The notes under the pieces were generated by a model. That model was not told the origin of the DNA. It saw nothing but the letters and a program-made list of their open reading frames with translations, and did not search any database. The position numbers were made by a program, and so were the translations under genes. This document shows positions 9,033-19,049 of a stretch of 64,000 nucleotides of DNA, one piece after another. The stretch lies in contig JACZYG010000007.1 in NCBI GenBank assembly GCA_022571215.1, positions 48,342-112,341 of the forward strand, in the 5' to 3' direction. Every line of letters starts with the position of its first letter. Position 1 is the first letter of the stretch. The DNA is from Fidelibacterota bacterium (lineage in GTDB: Bacteria; Fidelibacterota; SORT01).

Positions 9033-9506
9033 TTGACCCTGTCCCATGTAAATAAGGCTGGAAAGGCATCTATGGTCGATGTTTCCGGGAAAGAACTGAC
9101 CGAACGGATTGCTTCAGCCCGCGTCAGGGTAAAGTTGAACGCTGAAGCGTTTGAAGCTGTATCAGAGAATAAAATTAAAAAAGGCGATGTTCTTGCTGTC
9201 GCAAATATCGCCGGAATCAATGCGGCAAAAAAGACATCGGAACTGATCCCGCTTACTCATCAGATAAATTTAAGGCATGTCAATATTGAATTTGTCCTGG
9301 ATAGAGAATCTTCAGAGATTGAGATAACTTCCGAGGTGAAAGCCAACGATAAAACCGGGGTTGAGATGGAGGCGTTGACGGCAGCATCGGTCTCCGCTTT
9401 GACAATATACGATATGTGCAAATCTATCGACCGAAAGATTGAAATTAGAGATTTGAGGGTTATATTCAAGGCGGGCGGGAAAAGTGGAAAATTTGAAAAT
9501 GAGTAA
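9033..9506 (+). CDS. moaC: Cyclic pyranopterin monophosphate synthase MoaC
   Basis: Second half of the first step of molybdenum cofactor synthesis. The protein begins LSHVNKAGKASMVDVSGK, matching the conserved MoaC N-terminus, which supports the TTG start at 9033 over the ATG at 9072. The active-site region 'LTHQINLRHVNIEF' and 'GVEMEALTAASVSALTIYD' are intact. At 157 residues it is normal length. No other moa gene is in the window, but its presence implies molybdoenzymes. Confidence 0.95.
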   Translation: MTLSHVNKAGKASMVDVSGKELTERIASARVRVKLNAEAFEAVSENKIKKGDVLAVANIAGINAAKKTSELIPLTHQINLRHVNIEFVLDRESSEIEITSEVKANDKTGVEMEALTAASVSALTIYDMCKSIDRKIEIRDLRVIFKAGGKSGKFENE

Positions 9507-9585
9507 TCCGCATGACATTTAAAAGAGATGCCTGATATTATACTGAGTGCTCTGAAGCAAGAAAATGTTAAGCCTGGAGGAGCAA

Positions 9586-9873
9586 ATGGTAAAAGCGATA
9601 TGGAATGGAAAAGAACTTGCGGCAAGTGATGATTGTATAGTGATAGAAGGCAATCAATACTTCCCGCCTGACAGTATCAATAAAGAATATTTCAAGGATA
9701 GTCCGAGCAATTCTACTTGCCCGTGGAAGGGAATTGCAAGTTACTATAACATAGAAATTAACGGCGAAGTAAATCAGGATGCGGCGTGGTATTATCCGGC
9801 TCCGTCCGATGCTGCGAGTTCCATAAAGGATTATGTGGCATTTTGGAGAGGAGTGGAAGTGACTAATGAATAA
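9586..9873 (+). CDS. DUF427 family protein
   Basis: A small 95-residue protein with the DUF427 pattern: 'AIWNGKELAASDDCIVIEGNQYF' region, 'STCPWKG', 'WYYPAPSDAA' and 'YVAFWRGV'. Function is unknown in the family. The ATG at 9586 has GGAGG five bases upstream, better than the earlier in-frame ATG at 9565. Confidence 0.85.
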   Translation: MVKAIWNGKELAASDDCIVIEGNQYFPPDSINKEYFKDSPSNSTCPWKGIASYYNIEINGEVNQDAAWYYPAPSDAASSIKDYVAFWRGVEVTNE

Positions 9874-9891
9874 CCTCTCGAGGAGAATATT

Positions 9892-10620
9892 TTGGGTAAT
9901 ATAGGAATTATAGCGGCATTTTTCGGGGGTTTTATCTCCTTTATATCCCCTTGCGTATTACCGCTCGTGCCGGCGTACATCACTTTCGTTTCCGGTGTAT
10001 CAATAGATGAATTGCGGAATGATTCAGGAAAGAAAAGACAAAAAAAAGTGCTGTTTCTAAGTCTCGCTTTTGTACTCGGTTTCTCAACGATATTCATCAT
10101 GCTGGGCGCCGCGCTTGCGGGGCTATTTTCGGCATTCTTCAAGCAGCCGCTGTTTTACAGGACAGCAGGTCTGATACTGGTATTCTTCGGATTACACCTT
10201 GCGGGCGTCATACCGGTTAAGTTTCTGAATTATGAAAAGAGATTTAATATAAATCCAAAAGAAGTCGGAGTCGGAGGAGCGTTCCTTATCGGTCTGTCGT
10301 TCGCATTAGGCTGGAGTCCATGTATCGGGCCTGTATTGGCGGGGATATTGGCGATCGCAGGTGTTCAGGGCGGCGCAACAGAGGGGATGATACTTTTGTC
10401 CGCATATTCGTTAGGGCTTGGCATACCATTCATACTGACCGCGCTCGCTACGGACAAGTTCATGAGTTTCTCCGGATTCATGAGAAAGCACTACAAGGCG
10501 ATAGAAGTTACAAGTGGCGCTTTTTTGATCGGCGTGGGTGTGATGATATTTTTCAATCTGTTCTACGTAATGACACTCTATTTCACTAAAATGTTCCCAT
10601 GGTTAACACAGATAGGATAA
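9892..10620 (+). CDS. ccdA: CcdA-family thiol:disulfide interchange membrane protein
   Basis: Carries reducing equivalents across the inner membrane to periplasmic thioredoxin-like proteins, mainly for cytochrome c maturation. The 242 residues form about six membrane helices. Two conserved cysteines are visible, in 'SPCVLPLVPAY' and 'GWSPCIGPVLAG', which is the CcdA redox pair. The start is TTG with AGGAG ten bases upstream. The tlpA start overlaps its stop codon, so they form a redox pair; ccmF lies 8 kb downstream. Confidence 0.92.
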   Translation: MGNIGIIAAFFGGFISFISPCVLPLVPAYITFVSGVSIDELRNDSGKKRQKKVLFLSLAFVLGFSTIFIMLGAALAGLFSAFFKQPLFYRTAGLILVFFGLHLAGVIPVKFLNYEKRFNINPKEVGVGGAFLIGLSFALGWSPCIGPVLAGILAIAGVQGGATEGMILLSAYSLGLGIPFILTALATDKFMSFSGFMRKHYKAIEVTSGAFLIGVGVMIFFNLFYVMTLYFTKMFPWLTQIG

Positions 10621-11156
10621 TGAAAAAGTCAGGCATATTTTTTGTCTTCCTGACCGTAGTGGCTGCATTTGTCTTCGATTTTTATCCCGAAAATGCTAAA
10701 GGCACGCCCGATGATGACGATTATCAGATGGCGCCTGATTTTACGTTAACCTCTCTTGATGGAGAAGAAATAACTCTTTCCGATTACAGGGGAAAAGTTG
10801 TCGTTGTTAATTTTTGGGCTACATGGTGCGGTCCGTGCAGATACGAAATTCCGATGCTTATCAATTTTCAAGAGCAGTATGGAACAGATAATCTCGTCAT
10901 ATTGGGATTAACCATTAACTCGGGCTCAAAAGAAAAGATAGAAAAATTTGCCGAGGAATTTAACATAACATATCCTATCCTTTATGGTTCCGATGAGGAA
11001 TTAGGAAAAATCGTTTATTCGTATGGTAATTTTGCCTCAATTCCTTCGACATTTATTATAAATCGCAAAGGTGAGGTTACCAACTATATCAAGGGCGCTC
11101 AAAGTAAGAGTGTTTTTCAAACAAGTATTGAAGAGCAATTAGAATCAAATCTCTAA
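10620..11156 (+). CDS. TlpA/ResA-like thioredoxin-fold protein
   Basis: Exported thiol-disulfide oxidoreductase of 178 residues. It has an N-terminal hydrophobic signal or anchor, then an AhpC/TSA-Redoxin domain with the active site 'WATWCGPCRYE' and the cis-proline region 'IPSTFII'. The ATG at 10620 overlaps the TAA stop of ccdA and is preferred to the earlier ATG at 10599. It probably receives electrons from CcdA and reduces apocytochrome c or other periplasmic thiols. Confidence 0.92.
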   Translation: MKKSGIFFVFLTVVAAFVFDFYPENAKGTPDDDDYQMAPDFTLTSLDGEEITLSDYRGKVVVVNFWATWCGPCRYEIPMLINFQEQYGTDNLVILGLTINSGSKEKIEKFAEEFNITYPILYGSDEELGKIVYSYGNFASIPSTFIINRKGEVTNYIKGAQSKSVFQTSIEEQLESNL

Positions 11157-11459
11157 TATTTTTTGTGGCGGTCGGGTCTTGCCCCGTCGCCATAACCGAA
11201 TAATTCATGCACCGCTGCCTGTCTTACTAAAAAAACAGCCGGAGAAGGGCAAAATCAAATTCTCGTATTCTTTTGATACGTAACAAATCAATAAGTTTTT
11301 AAGCTTGATCGGCGTTCCAATAGTTTTAATATATATTTAAAAAGATTTTTCACTACATTACTACTGATCCGGACTGACCGAGCAAACAAACGGAATATGG
11401 GGAGGAGCAAAACATACGCTCATATTACCGTTAAATAAATCTTTTAAGAGGAAATCAAG
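11157..11459. other. Noncoding region with one GC-rich hairpin
   Basis: No gene is seen between tlpA and the malic enzyme. Just after the tlpA stop there is an imperfect GC-rich hairpin at 11166-11192 (TGGCG/CGCCA outer stem, CGGG/CCCG inner stem). The run of Ts lies upstream of it and not downstream, so it is not a classical terminator on this strand. The rest is AT-rich and may hold the maeB promoter, but no convincing boxes are visible. Confidence 0.4.
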
Positions 11460-13721
11460 ATGATACGCAGAGAAGACGCTTTAGAATATCATTCGAGAGA
11501 AAGAAAGGGCAAGATAGAGATAAATGTTACGAAACCGTTTCTTACCCAGCGAGACCTTTCACTCGCTTATACGCCCGGAGTCGCTGTACCGTGCCTTGAA
11601 ATAGAGAAAAATGCCGATGACGCTTATGAATATACAGCGAAAGGCAATCTGGTCGCTGTTGTGACTAACGGTACTGCCGTTCTCGGATTGGGGAATATCG
11701 GAGCGCTTGCGAGCAAGCCTGTAATGGAAGGCAAGGCGGGATTATTCAAACAGTTCGCCGATGTGGATGTTTTTGATCTGGAGATCGCCACAGAAGATGT
11801 GGAAGAATTTATCCGCACCGTAAAACTTCTTGAGCCGACATTCGGCGGAATAAATCTTGAGGATATAAAATCGCCTGAATGTTTTATCATAGAAGAGCGG
11901 TTGAGAAAAGAGATGAATATCCCGGTGTTCCATGACGATCAACACGGCACCGCTATTATTTCCGGCGCCGCGCTCCTGAATGCGTTAGAGATCACGGGCA
12001 GGAAAGCGAGTGAGGCAAAGATAGTAATAAGCGGCGCCGGTGCGGCGGCGACCGCCTGCGCATGGCATTATATCAATTTAGGGATAGATAAAAAAAACGT
12101 GAGAATGGTGGACAGGGAAGGAGTCATATACAAGGGCAGGAAAAAGGGGATGAACGAACATAAATTGGGTTTTGCCGTTGAAACCGAAGAACGCACTCTT
12201 GCGGATGCAATGAAAGGCGCGGATATATTTTGCGGTTTATCCGTAAAGGGTATTCTAAGCAAAAAAATGGTCAAATCGATGGCTGATAATCCGATCATAT
12301 TCGCCATGGCAAATCCGGATCCTGAGATCACTTATGAAGATGCCAAAGAAGCCAGACCTGATGCGATTGTGGCGACGGGCAGGTCGGATTTTCCGAATCA
12401 GGTAAACAATGTACTTGGATTCCCGTTTATTTTCAGAGGCGCATTGGACGTGCGCGCCAGTACTATCAACGAAGAGATGAAAATAGCGGCAACTCAGGCT
12501 CTCGCGGATCTCGCCAAGGAAGATGTGCCGGATGCTGTCGCGAAAGCATATAACGTAAAGTCTTTCAAGTTCGGTCCTGATTATATCATTCCCAAGCCTA
12601 TGGATCCGCGTGTCCTAATATGGGAAGCGACTGCCGTGGCTAAAGCGGCAATGGATAGCGGGGTGGCTCGGATTAAAATCGATATTGACGAGTATAGAGA
12701 GTCGCTCGAAAACCGATTGGGAATGTCGAGGCAGGTGATGCGGATGATGATCCGGAAGGCGAGAAATCAACCGATGAGAATCGTGTATCCTGAAGGTGAG
12801 AATGAAAAGATACTTCGAGCGTGTCAGATAATATTTGATGAGGGAATCGCGAGACCGATATTGTTAGGGAAAAAAGAACGCATCCTTAAAAAAGTGAAGG
12901 AACTTAATCTCGATTTCGACACAGCGCTAATAATCGATCCAAGAGAATCGGCTCAAAGAGAGGTTTACGCGAAGGAATTCACAAAGATGAGAGAACGAAG
13001 AGGAATCACTTATAAGGAAGGATTTAGAAGAATGGGTGATCCTAATTATTATGCGTCAATGATGGTTCGCTCGGGTGACGCGGACGGACTCGTTTCGGGA
13101 ATCTCTCAACAGTACCACCAAACTATACGTCCTTCGCTGCAAGTATTAAGCAAGAGAAAAGGCATTAATCGGATAAGCGGAGTCTATCTGATGATATTCA
13201 AGAATAAGATAAAATTGTTCGCTGATACGACTATGAATATAGACCCCACGCCGGAAATTCTCGCTGAAACGGCCATACTGACCGCTGAACTCGCGAGAGA
13301 ATTTGACATTGAACCGCGGATCGCGATGCTTTCGTTTTCAAATTTCGGCAGCTCGGCTCATAAGGATGCCAAAAAAGTCGCCGATGCTGTTAGACTGGTT
13401 AAAAAGCAGGCTCCGGACTTGATAATCGACGGAGAAATGAATGTTGACGCGGCAGTTATGCCGTCTGTAATGAAAGAGAATTATCCGTTTTCAACACTGC
13501 AGGAAGAAGCGAATATATTGATTTTTCCAGATCTGGCATCGGGGAATATCGGTTACAAACTGCTTATGAGGCTTGGAGGAGCGGAGGCTGTAGGCCCTAT
13601 TCTTGTAGGATTGGAGAAACCTGTGAATGTATTACAAGTAGGCTCTTCCGAGGTGAAAGATGTCGTTAATATGACCGCCATCGCCGTTGTGAACGCTCAG
13701 AGAATCTCAGGAGCGGAATAA
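11460..13721 (+). CDS. maeB: NADP-malic enzyme fused to a phosphotransacetylase-like domain
   Basis: The N-terminal half (about 1-420) is malic enzyme, decarboxylating malate to pyruvate: '[11 protein letters not shown]', '[11 protein letters not shown]' and the Rossmann '[10 protein letters not shown]'. The C-terminal half (about 430-750) is a phosphate acetyl/butyryltransferase domain, with '[10 protein letters not shown]' and '[17 protein letters not shown]'. The 753-residue two-domain layout is that of proteobacterial MaeB, where the second domain is regulatory and senses acetyl-CoA. It stands alone, upstream of tRNA-Val, and links malate to pyruvate for the oxoacid dehydrogenase cluster. 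Confidence 0.95.
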   Translation: MIRREDALEYHSRERKGKIEINVTKPFLTQRDLSLAYTPGVAVPCLEIEKNADDAYEYTAKGNLVAVVTNGTAVLGLGNIGALASKPVMEGKAGLFKQFADVDVFDLEIATEDVEEFIRTVKLLEPTFGGINLEDIKSPECFIIEERLRKEMNIPVFHDDQHGTAIISGAALLNALEITGRKASEAKIVISGAGAAATACAWHYINLGIDKKNVRMVDREGVIYKGRKKGMNEHKLGFAVETEERTLADAMKGADIFCGLSVKGILSKKMVKSMADNPIIFAMANPDPEITYEDAKEARPDAIVATGRSDFPNQVNNVLGFPFIFRGALDVRASTINEEMKIAATQALADLAKEDVPDAVAKAYNVKSFKFGPDYIIPKPMDPRVLIWEATAVAKAAMDSGVARIKIDIDEYRESLENRLGMSRQVMRMMIRKARNQPMRIVYPEGENEKILRACQIIFDEGIARPILLGKKERILKKVKELNLDFDTALIIDPRESAQREVYAKEFTKMRERRGITYKEGFRRMGDPNYYASMMVRSGDADGLVSGISQQYHQTIRPSLQVLSKRKGINRISGVYLMIFKNKIKLFADTTMNIDPTPEILAETAILTAELAREFDIEPRIAMLSFSNFGSSAHKDAKKVADAVRLVKKQAPDLIIDGEMNVDAAVMPSVMKENYPFSTLQEEANILIFPDLASGNIGYKLLMRLGGAEAVGPILVGLEKPVNVLQVGSSEVKDVVNMTAIAVVNAQRISGAE

Positions 13722-13835
13722 TATTAGTCAGTTTATTCGAAATAGATGACATATCAGTAGGAAAATTTATTCTTCTGAACGTTCCACTCATATTGCTTGA
13801 TTTTCATATCAATCAGATTTAAACTTTGTTCGATT

Positions 13836-13910
13836 GGGCGCATAGCTCAGCTGGTTTAGAGCACCGCCCTTACAAGGCGGGGGTCACTGGTTCGAATCCA
13901 GTTGCGCCTA
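13836..13910 (+). tRNA. tRNA-Val (anticodon UAC)
   Basis: A complete cloverleaf can be drawn: acceptor GGGCGCA with TGCGCCT (first pair G-U), D arm GCTC/GAGC, anticodon stem CCGCC/GGCGG with loop CTTACAA (anticodon at 13871-13873), and T arm ACTGG-TTCGAAT-CCAGT. The 3' CCA is not encoded. No gene lies in the rest of 13722-14046. Confidence 0.97.
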
Positions 13911-14046
13911 CAGAGCGACAGATGTAACGTTAGACTTATGCAGGCAAAGTCAATGCTGCTCAAATACTTTTGACTGTTATTGACTACTGAATAGATGGAC
14001 AGTATATTCAAACCGGAACAGATAAATGAGGGATGAAAGGTTTTAA

Positions 14047-14574
14047 ATGATAGTTCGCCGCCCAAATTCGTTTTGGGACAGATTTTATATTCCTGCCATT
14101 TTGGGAGGATTAGCAATAACCTTCAAACATTTGATAGGAAGCAAATTTACTATTCAATATCCTGAAGAAAGAGTAGAACATCATTCAGGATATAGAGGAG
14201 CACACAGATTAAATAAAGACAATCAGGGCAGAATTAAATGCGTAGCTTGCGAAATGTGTTCAACCGCTTGCCCTGCAAACTGTATATCAATTTTACCTTC
14301 AGCACCGCCGATAGATTGGAAGGACAGGGAGAGAGTTCCCAAAAAATTTGAGATCAACATGTTAAGATGTATCTATTGCGGGATGTGCGAAGAAGCATGT
14401 CCCGAAGATGCGATAGAATTAACTTATATAGATGATTTAGTATCCTATACCCGCTCTGAAATGATTTGGGATAAGGAGCGTCTTTTATCACAGTTCGATC
14501 TCACTGAAAAAACCCAACCAATGAAAACGGCGCGGCGTGGAGCATCAATGAAAGCGCTTCATGGGGCAGCTTAG
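14047..14574 (+). CDS. NuoI-like 2x[4Fe-4S] subunit, stand-alone paralogue
   Basis: Complex I subunit I homologue of 175 residues. An amphipathic N-terminal helix region ('AITFKHLIGSKFTIQYP') is followed by two [4Fe-4S] motifs, CVACEMCSTACP and CIYCGMCEEACP, all eight cysteines present. It is not in the nuo operon at 59140-64000, which has its own nuoI. Downstream at 17016 is an equally isolated NuoB paralogue. Either a second complex I is encoded in dispersed pieces, or this is an alternative electron-input subunit. It differs clearly from the operon copy (for example 'RGAHRLNKD'). Confidence 0.9.
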   Translation: MIVRRPNSFWDRFYIPAILGGLAITFKHLIGSKFTIQYPEERVEHHSGYRGAHRLNKDNQGRIKCVACEMCSTACPANCISILPSAPPIDWKDRERVPKKFEINMLRCIYCGMCEEACPEDAIELTYIDDLVSYTRSEMIWDKERLLSQFDLTEKTQPMKTARRGASMKALHGAA

Positions 14575-14731
14575 ACACAGAACCTCAGATCTACCGGAAT
14601 CGTTAAGCTCTCCTGAAGAGAGTCCGACTCTCTTTGGTAACCGGGAGCATTGCAAGGAAAAGCAGCAGGTTTTTCTTAAAGTTACCCGTATTCCTGATTT
14701 TAAGTTTACTTGTACAGAGGTAAACAAATAA

Positions 14732-15577
14732 ATGCAGCTGGGAAGATACACCATTTCCGTTATCGAATGCGGATACTTGGGTCTCGACGGAGGGTCGATG
14801 TTCGGTGTCGTTCCGAAAACTCTCTGGCAAAAAACGAATCCCGCAGACGAACAAAACAGAATTAAGCTGGCGATGAGGGCGATGCTCATCCAGGGGGATG
14901 GAAAGAACATAATTATCGATTGCGGCGCAGGCAATAAATTAAGCGAAAAGTTGATGGGCATATATGTTCTTGATTATTCTGAATATTCACTTGAATCATC
15001 TATAAATAAATCAGGCTTGAACTTAGAGGATATCACTGATGTGGTTCTTACACATCTCCATTTTGACCATACGGGAGGAGCGACCGTCACAAATGATGAT
15101 GGAGAACTGAAAGCGACATTTCCCAATGCCACTTATTATATTCATAAAATACAGTGGGAGACTGCGTTCAATCCCTCGCCGAGGGATAAAGCGAGTTATT
15201 TCAAAGAGAATTATGAAATTCTAATGAAAAACGAACAGCTGAACTTGCTTGAAGGAGAAGGCGAACTGTTCAGCGATATCGAAACAATAGTTGTAAATGG
15301 CCACACTCCCGGGCAGATTCTTCTTAAAATCCGGGGTGATGAGAGGACAATGCTGTATAGCGCGGACCTTTTCCCCACCTCTTCTCATGTGCCGCTTCCG
15401 TATATAATGGCATATGATCTTGAACCGTTGGAATCAATGAAAGAAAAGGAGAGAGTCTTGCAGCGGGCGGTAAAAGAAGACTGGATCCTGTTTTACGAGC
15501 ATGATCCGTACAGAGCCGCAACGGGTGTGATAAACGATGAAAAAGGATATCGAGCAGGTGAGGAGGTTTCTATATGA
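14732..15577 (+). CDS. MBL-fold metallohydrolase
   Basis: A 281-residue metallo-beta-lactamase-fold enzyme with a complete two-metal set: 'LTHLHFDHTGG' near residue 108, 'VNGHTPGQ' and 'SADLFP', plus a C-terminal 'YEHDP' histidine. The architecture is like lactonase or glyoxalase-type hydrolases. Substrate unknown. The upstream 157 bases are noncoding apart from a small palindrome at 14617-14633. It overlaps the DUF2203 gene by four bases. Confidence 0.85.
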   Translation: MQLGRYTISVIECGYLGLDGGSMFGVVPKTLWQKTNPADEQNRIKLAMRAMLIQGDGKNIIIDCGAGNKLSEKLMGIYVLDYSEYSLESSINKSGLNLEDITDVVLTHLHFDHTGGATVTNDDGELKATFPNATYYIHKIQWETAFNPSPRDKASYFKENYEILMKNEQLNLLEGEGELFSDIETIVVNGHTPGQILLKIRGDERTMLYSADLFPTSSHVPLPYIMAYDLEPLESMKEKERVLQRAVKEDWILFYEHDPYRAATGVINDEKGYRAGEEVSI

Positions 15578-16011
15578 AAATTCCTGTGAAGGATAAACTG
15601 TTTACCGTGGAAGAGGCGGATAAGTTATTGCCTGAAATACGAACAATATTAGATGAGTTTAAGGATAGAAAGAAAATATTTTTTGAGCTCAAAGAAGAAG
15701 TATTAGAATTAACTGAGATCGTCAATAGCGAAGAGTACAGAAATGAGGAGCTGTCAAAAAAAGAAAGAATACTGAAGGCGACCTCAAATGAAATAGAAAA
15801 TCTCTTTGAGGAGATAGCCAAACTCGGTTGTACAGTAAAAGATATCGACAATGGATTAGTGGATTTCATTTCGATATTTCGAGGTAGGAAAGTTTTCTTA
15901 TGTTGGAAACAAGGTGAAGATAATGTATCATGGTATCATGATATGCAAACGGGATTTACGGGACGAAAACAAATTGAAAACCCCCTGGAATTCAAAAACA
16001 ATTTAGTATAG
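15574..16011 (+). CDS. DUF2203 family protein
   Basis: A 145-residue protein matching the DUF2203 pattern: 'FTVEEADKLLPEIR' at the start, a charged coiled-coil middle (about 25-80), then 'LGCTVKDIDNGLVDF' and 'VFLCWKQGED' with 'WYHD'. Function is unknown in the family. ATGA overlap with the upstream hydrolase implies coupled translation. Confidence 0.85.
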   Translation: MKIPVKDKLFTVEEADKLLPEIRTILDEFKDRKKIFFELKEEVLELTEIVNSEEYRNEELSKKERILKATSNEIENLFEEIAKLGCTVKDIDNGLVDFISIFRGRKVFLCWKQGEDNVSWYHDMQTGFTGRKQIENPLEFKNNLV

Positions 16012-16198
16012 GAAAACAAAGTAATATTAAGGTAAAAACTTAACTTTCATGGCGAAGTAAAATGAATATTGAACCTAAAATAAGTAGCTTAAAACTATTG
16101 AAATCATTTCCCGCCATGGATAAGACAGGCAAAAGTAAGGATAACTCAACGAATGATTAACCTTAGTCCTGAAATTTGTCTGCATGGGAGAACTAAAA

Positions 16199-16978
16199 AT
16201 GCTTGGAAACATGGAGCTTGTAATTATCGGTTCAGCGGTGGCGGTGATAATCGCTATCGCCTGGGCTGCTACAAAGATTAACGGCAGTAATGGAAAGGTA
16301 AAAAAACAGACAAAAAACAAGAGTAGCGGCAGAAATAACGGCTCTCAAATAAAAGATTTTCAGCGAAGGGAGAGAGAACTAAAGAAAAAAGAGAGTGCCT
16401 TAACCGAAAATCTGAGAGTTATCAAACAGCAAGAAAAAATCCTAACAGAGAAAAAATCGGAACTTGACCGGTTGACGGCAGAGGAAAACAAAAGACTCTC
16501 GACCATCTCCGGTTTATCAAGAGATAAGGCAAAAAAGAATCTAATGAGTAATTTAAAACGACAGTTGACCTCTGAGATCAGGGAACAAAAAGAGCGTCTT
16601 GAAAAAGAAGCGCAAGAGACAATCGACAGGGAAATATCAAGCTTGATAGAGGAATCTCTCAGAAAAAATAATGAAAAGCAAAACTCCGATATATTATTCT
16701 CTGTCTATATGCTCCCGAGAGCGGAGATAAAAAGCTGGGTGATAGGTTCAAGCGGAAGAAATATCAGAACATTCGAATCCTCATCAGGCGCTAAACTTGT
16801 CATATCTCAATTTTCCGATGCTGTAATAATTTCAAGCAGGGAGCGGAAGAAGTTAAAATTAGTTGAAGTCGCTTTGGATGAGCTGATCGCTTACGGAAAG
16901 ATAACACCCGAACTCATCATCGACAAAGTAGCTCACCTTAAAGATGAGTACGTAGAATTCTTTGACGACCGGAACTAA
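16199..16978 (+). CDS. RNase Y-like protein lacking the HD nuclease domain
   Basis: The layout follows the first half of RNase Y: an N-terminal membrane helix (about residues 4-24), a long charged coiled coil (about 45-165), then a KH domain with the motif 'IGSSGRNIRTFES' where RNase Y has IGREGRNIR. The protein ends about 20 residues after the KH domain at 'EFFDDRN', whereas RNase Y continues for about 250 residues with its catalytic HD domain. The following 37 bases lead directly into nuoB, with no HD-coding remnant in any frame. The start at 16199 has GGGAG eight bases upstream, better than the ATG at 16184. Probably a membrane-bound RNA-binding scaffold, or a competitor of a full RNase Y. 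Confidence 0.75.
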   Translation: MLGNMELVIIGSAVAVIIAIAWAATKINGSNGKVKKQTKNKSSGRNNGSQIKDFQRRERELKKKESALTENLRVIKQQEKILTEKKSELDRLTAEENKRLSTISGLSRDKAKKNLMSNLKRQLTSEIREQKERLEKEAQETIDREISSLIEESLRKNNEKQNSDILFSVYMLPRAEIKSWVIGSSGRNIRTFESSSGAKLVISQFSDAVIISSRERKKLKLVEVALDELIAYGKITPELIIDKVAHLKDEYVEFFDDRN

Positions 16979-17015
16979 GAGACATTCGTGATATCAGAAA
17001 AGAAAGAAAATAAAT

Positions 17016-17516
17016 ATGGCAGTGGATAATTTTCAGCCCGAAATAAAAGACAACCTCATTACCACGCGAATAAAAGAATTCGTGGCATGGTCAAGAAAGA
17101 ATTCTCTCTGGCCAATGCCGTTTGGAACCGCGTGTTGCGCTATCGAACTAATGGCGACTCTTTCGGCGCGTTATGATCTGGCGCGGTTCGGAGCGGAAGC
17201 GATAAAATTTTCTCCACGTCAATCCGATCTTATGATAGTTGCGGGAAGAATTTCGATAAAAATGATGCCGATATTGATAAAAATTTATGAGCAGATGCCT
17301 GAACCAAAATGGGTTATATCGATGGGAGCGTGCGCGTCGAGCGGCGGAGTATTTGATACGTATACGTTAGTGCAGGGAATTGATCAGTTTATACCTGTCG
17401 ATGTTTATGTGCCCGGATGCCCACCAAGACCGGAAGGGCTTATCCATGCTGTAATGAAGATACAGGAGCAGATAACTGAAGAAGCAAAAGCTACAACTAT
17501 TTCAGAAATTCTTTAA
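17016..17516 (+). CDS. NuoB-like [4Fe-4S] subunit, stand-alone paralogue
   Basis: Homologue of complex I subunit B, which carries cluster N2 next to the quinone site. The 166 residues keep the four ligands: adjacent cysteines in '[12 protein letters not shown]', one in '[10 protein letters not shown]' and one in '[10 protein letters not shown]'. The operon copy at 59612 is a different sequence ('MGCCATSGG'). It is separated from other nuo genes and followed 13 bases later by an aminopeptidase. With the NuoI paralogue at 14047 it suggests scattered parts of a second complex. Confidence 0.9.
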   Translation: MAVDNFQPEIKDNLITTRIKEFVAWSRKNSLWPMPFGTACCAIELMATLSARYDLARFGAEAIKFSPRQSDLMIVAGRISIKMMPILIKIYEQMPEPKWVISMGACASSGGVFDTYTLVQGIDQFIPVDVYVPGCPPRPEGLIHAVMKIQEQITEEAKATTISEIL

Positions 17517-17529
17517 TTAGAGGGAAGTG

Positions 17530-19023
17530 ATGAAACTGAGTGTGAGGACGAAGAGCGCATTAAGCGCTGTCGAAGGAGCTTTGATTATAGGCGTATTCGA
17601 GGAGGACAAGAATCTTCCCGGATGGATAAAATCGCTTCCCGATAAAGTTGACCTGCTTCTAAAAAACGCCGTTAAAGAGGATGATTATAAGGGCAAGTTC
17701 GGACATACCCTGTTGGTAAGAGGGTCAGCGAATTCTAAAATAAGAAAAATTCTACTAATCGGATTAGGTAAACGGGATGACTGGAGCGAAGAGCAAGCCC
17801 GCAAGGCGGCAGGAAAATCAAGAACCGCGTTAAAATCTTTTCGAATAAGAAAAGTGGCCAGCTCCCTTTTCGGTTGGGAGGTTGATCCGTCAATCGCCAA
17901 GGCGCAAGTTGAGGGATTTATACTATCGGGATACACGTTTAACAAATATAAAAGTAAGAAAGCGGAGAATAATGAATCGATAGAAATCGGTTCTCTTGAG
18001 ATTATTAACGTTTTCGGGGAAAATGTCGCTCCCCTGAAAAGAGCCGTAAAGTTGGGTAGAGTTTTTTCCGACGGCGCGATATTAGCCCGTGACCTTCAGG
18101 CGGAGCCAGGTAACACTGCAACACCCACGTACCTTGCCGCGCAGGCGCGCAAAATAGCGAGCGCTTCACCCCGCATTAAAGTAAAAATATTAGATAAAAC
18201 CAAAATCAAAAAGCTCAAAATGGGCGCTTTTATCGGAGTTTCCAATGGCTCGCAGGAACCTCCGAAGCTAATTGTTCTTGAATATCGCGGCACATCTCCG
18301 AAACATAAACCGATAGCGCTTGTTGGGAAGGGTATTACATTTGACAGCGGCGGCATCAGTCTAAAGCCGGGCGCTGCGATGGAAGAAATGAAATATGACA
18401 TGTCGGGAGCGGCAGCCGTTTTGGGTGTATTCAAAGCGTTATCCGAGCTCGATCTGAAAGAGAATATCGTCGGCGTAATTCCCGCAACGGAAAATCTGCC
18501 AAGCGGTACAGCCTTGAAACCGGGGGATATTGTTAAAACTTATTCAGGTAAGACCATTGAGATAATAAATACGGACGCTGAAGGCAGATTGGTTCTTGCA
18601 GACGCGCTGTCTTATACCATAAAAAATTATAAACCTTCTCGAATAATTGACCTGGCAACTCTTACGGGATCGGTTGTGGTGGCATTGAGCACTCATGCCA
18701 CGGGAATTATTTCCAACGACGCCGATCTCACCAAAAAATTGATCGCTGCGGGTGAAACTACCGGAGAACGGTTGTGGGAACTCCCGCTTTGGGATCCTTT
18801 CCGGGATCAGATAAAGAGCGATTTTGCGGATATGAAAAATATAGGAGGAAAAGGTGGGGGAACCATTACCGCCGCCGCGCTGTTAGAAAATTTCGTCGAA
18901 GACACCCCTTGGGCACATCTCGATATTGCGGGTACCGCTTATTTGAGCGGTTCATTGGATTATTCACCGAAAGGACCAACGGGAGTGGGAGTGCGTTTGC
19001 TCCTCGAATATTTAAGCGGGTAA
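17530..19023 (+). CDS. pepA: Cytosol (leucyl) aminopeptidase PepA, M17 family
   Basis: Releases N-terminal amino acids, with two metal ions in the active site. The metal and catalytic motifs are present: 'GKGITFDSGGISLKP' and 'NTDAEGRLVLADAL', the latter being the family signature. The 498-residue length is normal. The N-terminal third is the less conserved macro-like domain. GTG at 17527 is also in frame; the ATG at 17530 is better spaced from AGAGGG. Confidence 0.95.
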   Translation: MKLSVRTKSALSAVEGALIIGVFEEDKNLPGWIKSLPDKVDLLLKNAVKEDDYKGKFGHTLLVRGSANSKIRKILLIGLGKRDDWSEEQARKAAGKSRTALKSFRIRKVASSLFGWEVDPSIAKAQVEGFILSGYTFNKYKSKKAENNESIEIGSLEIINVFGENVAPLKRAVKLGRVFSDGAILARDLQAEPGNTATPTYLAAQARKIASASPRIKVKILDKTKIKKLKMGAFIGVSNGSQEPPKLIVLEYRGTSPKHKPIALVGKGITFDSGGISLKPGAAMEEMKYDMSGAAAVLGVFKALSELDLKENIVGVIPATENLPSGTALKPGDIVKTYSGKTIEIINTDAEGRLVLADALSYTIKNYKPSRIIDLATLTGSVVVALSTHATGIISNDADLTKKLIAAGETTGERLWELPLWDPFRDQIKSDFADMKNIGGKGGGTITAAALLENFVEDTPWAHLDIAGTAYLSGSLDYSPKGPTGVGVRLLLEYLSG

Positions 19024-19049
19024 ATTACTATAATGAAAGGATTTAGACG

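Noticed and set aside
11166..11192. Intrinsic terminator after tlpA
   Set aside because: The GC-rich hairpin is followed by no T-run on the plus strand; the T-rich part precedes it.
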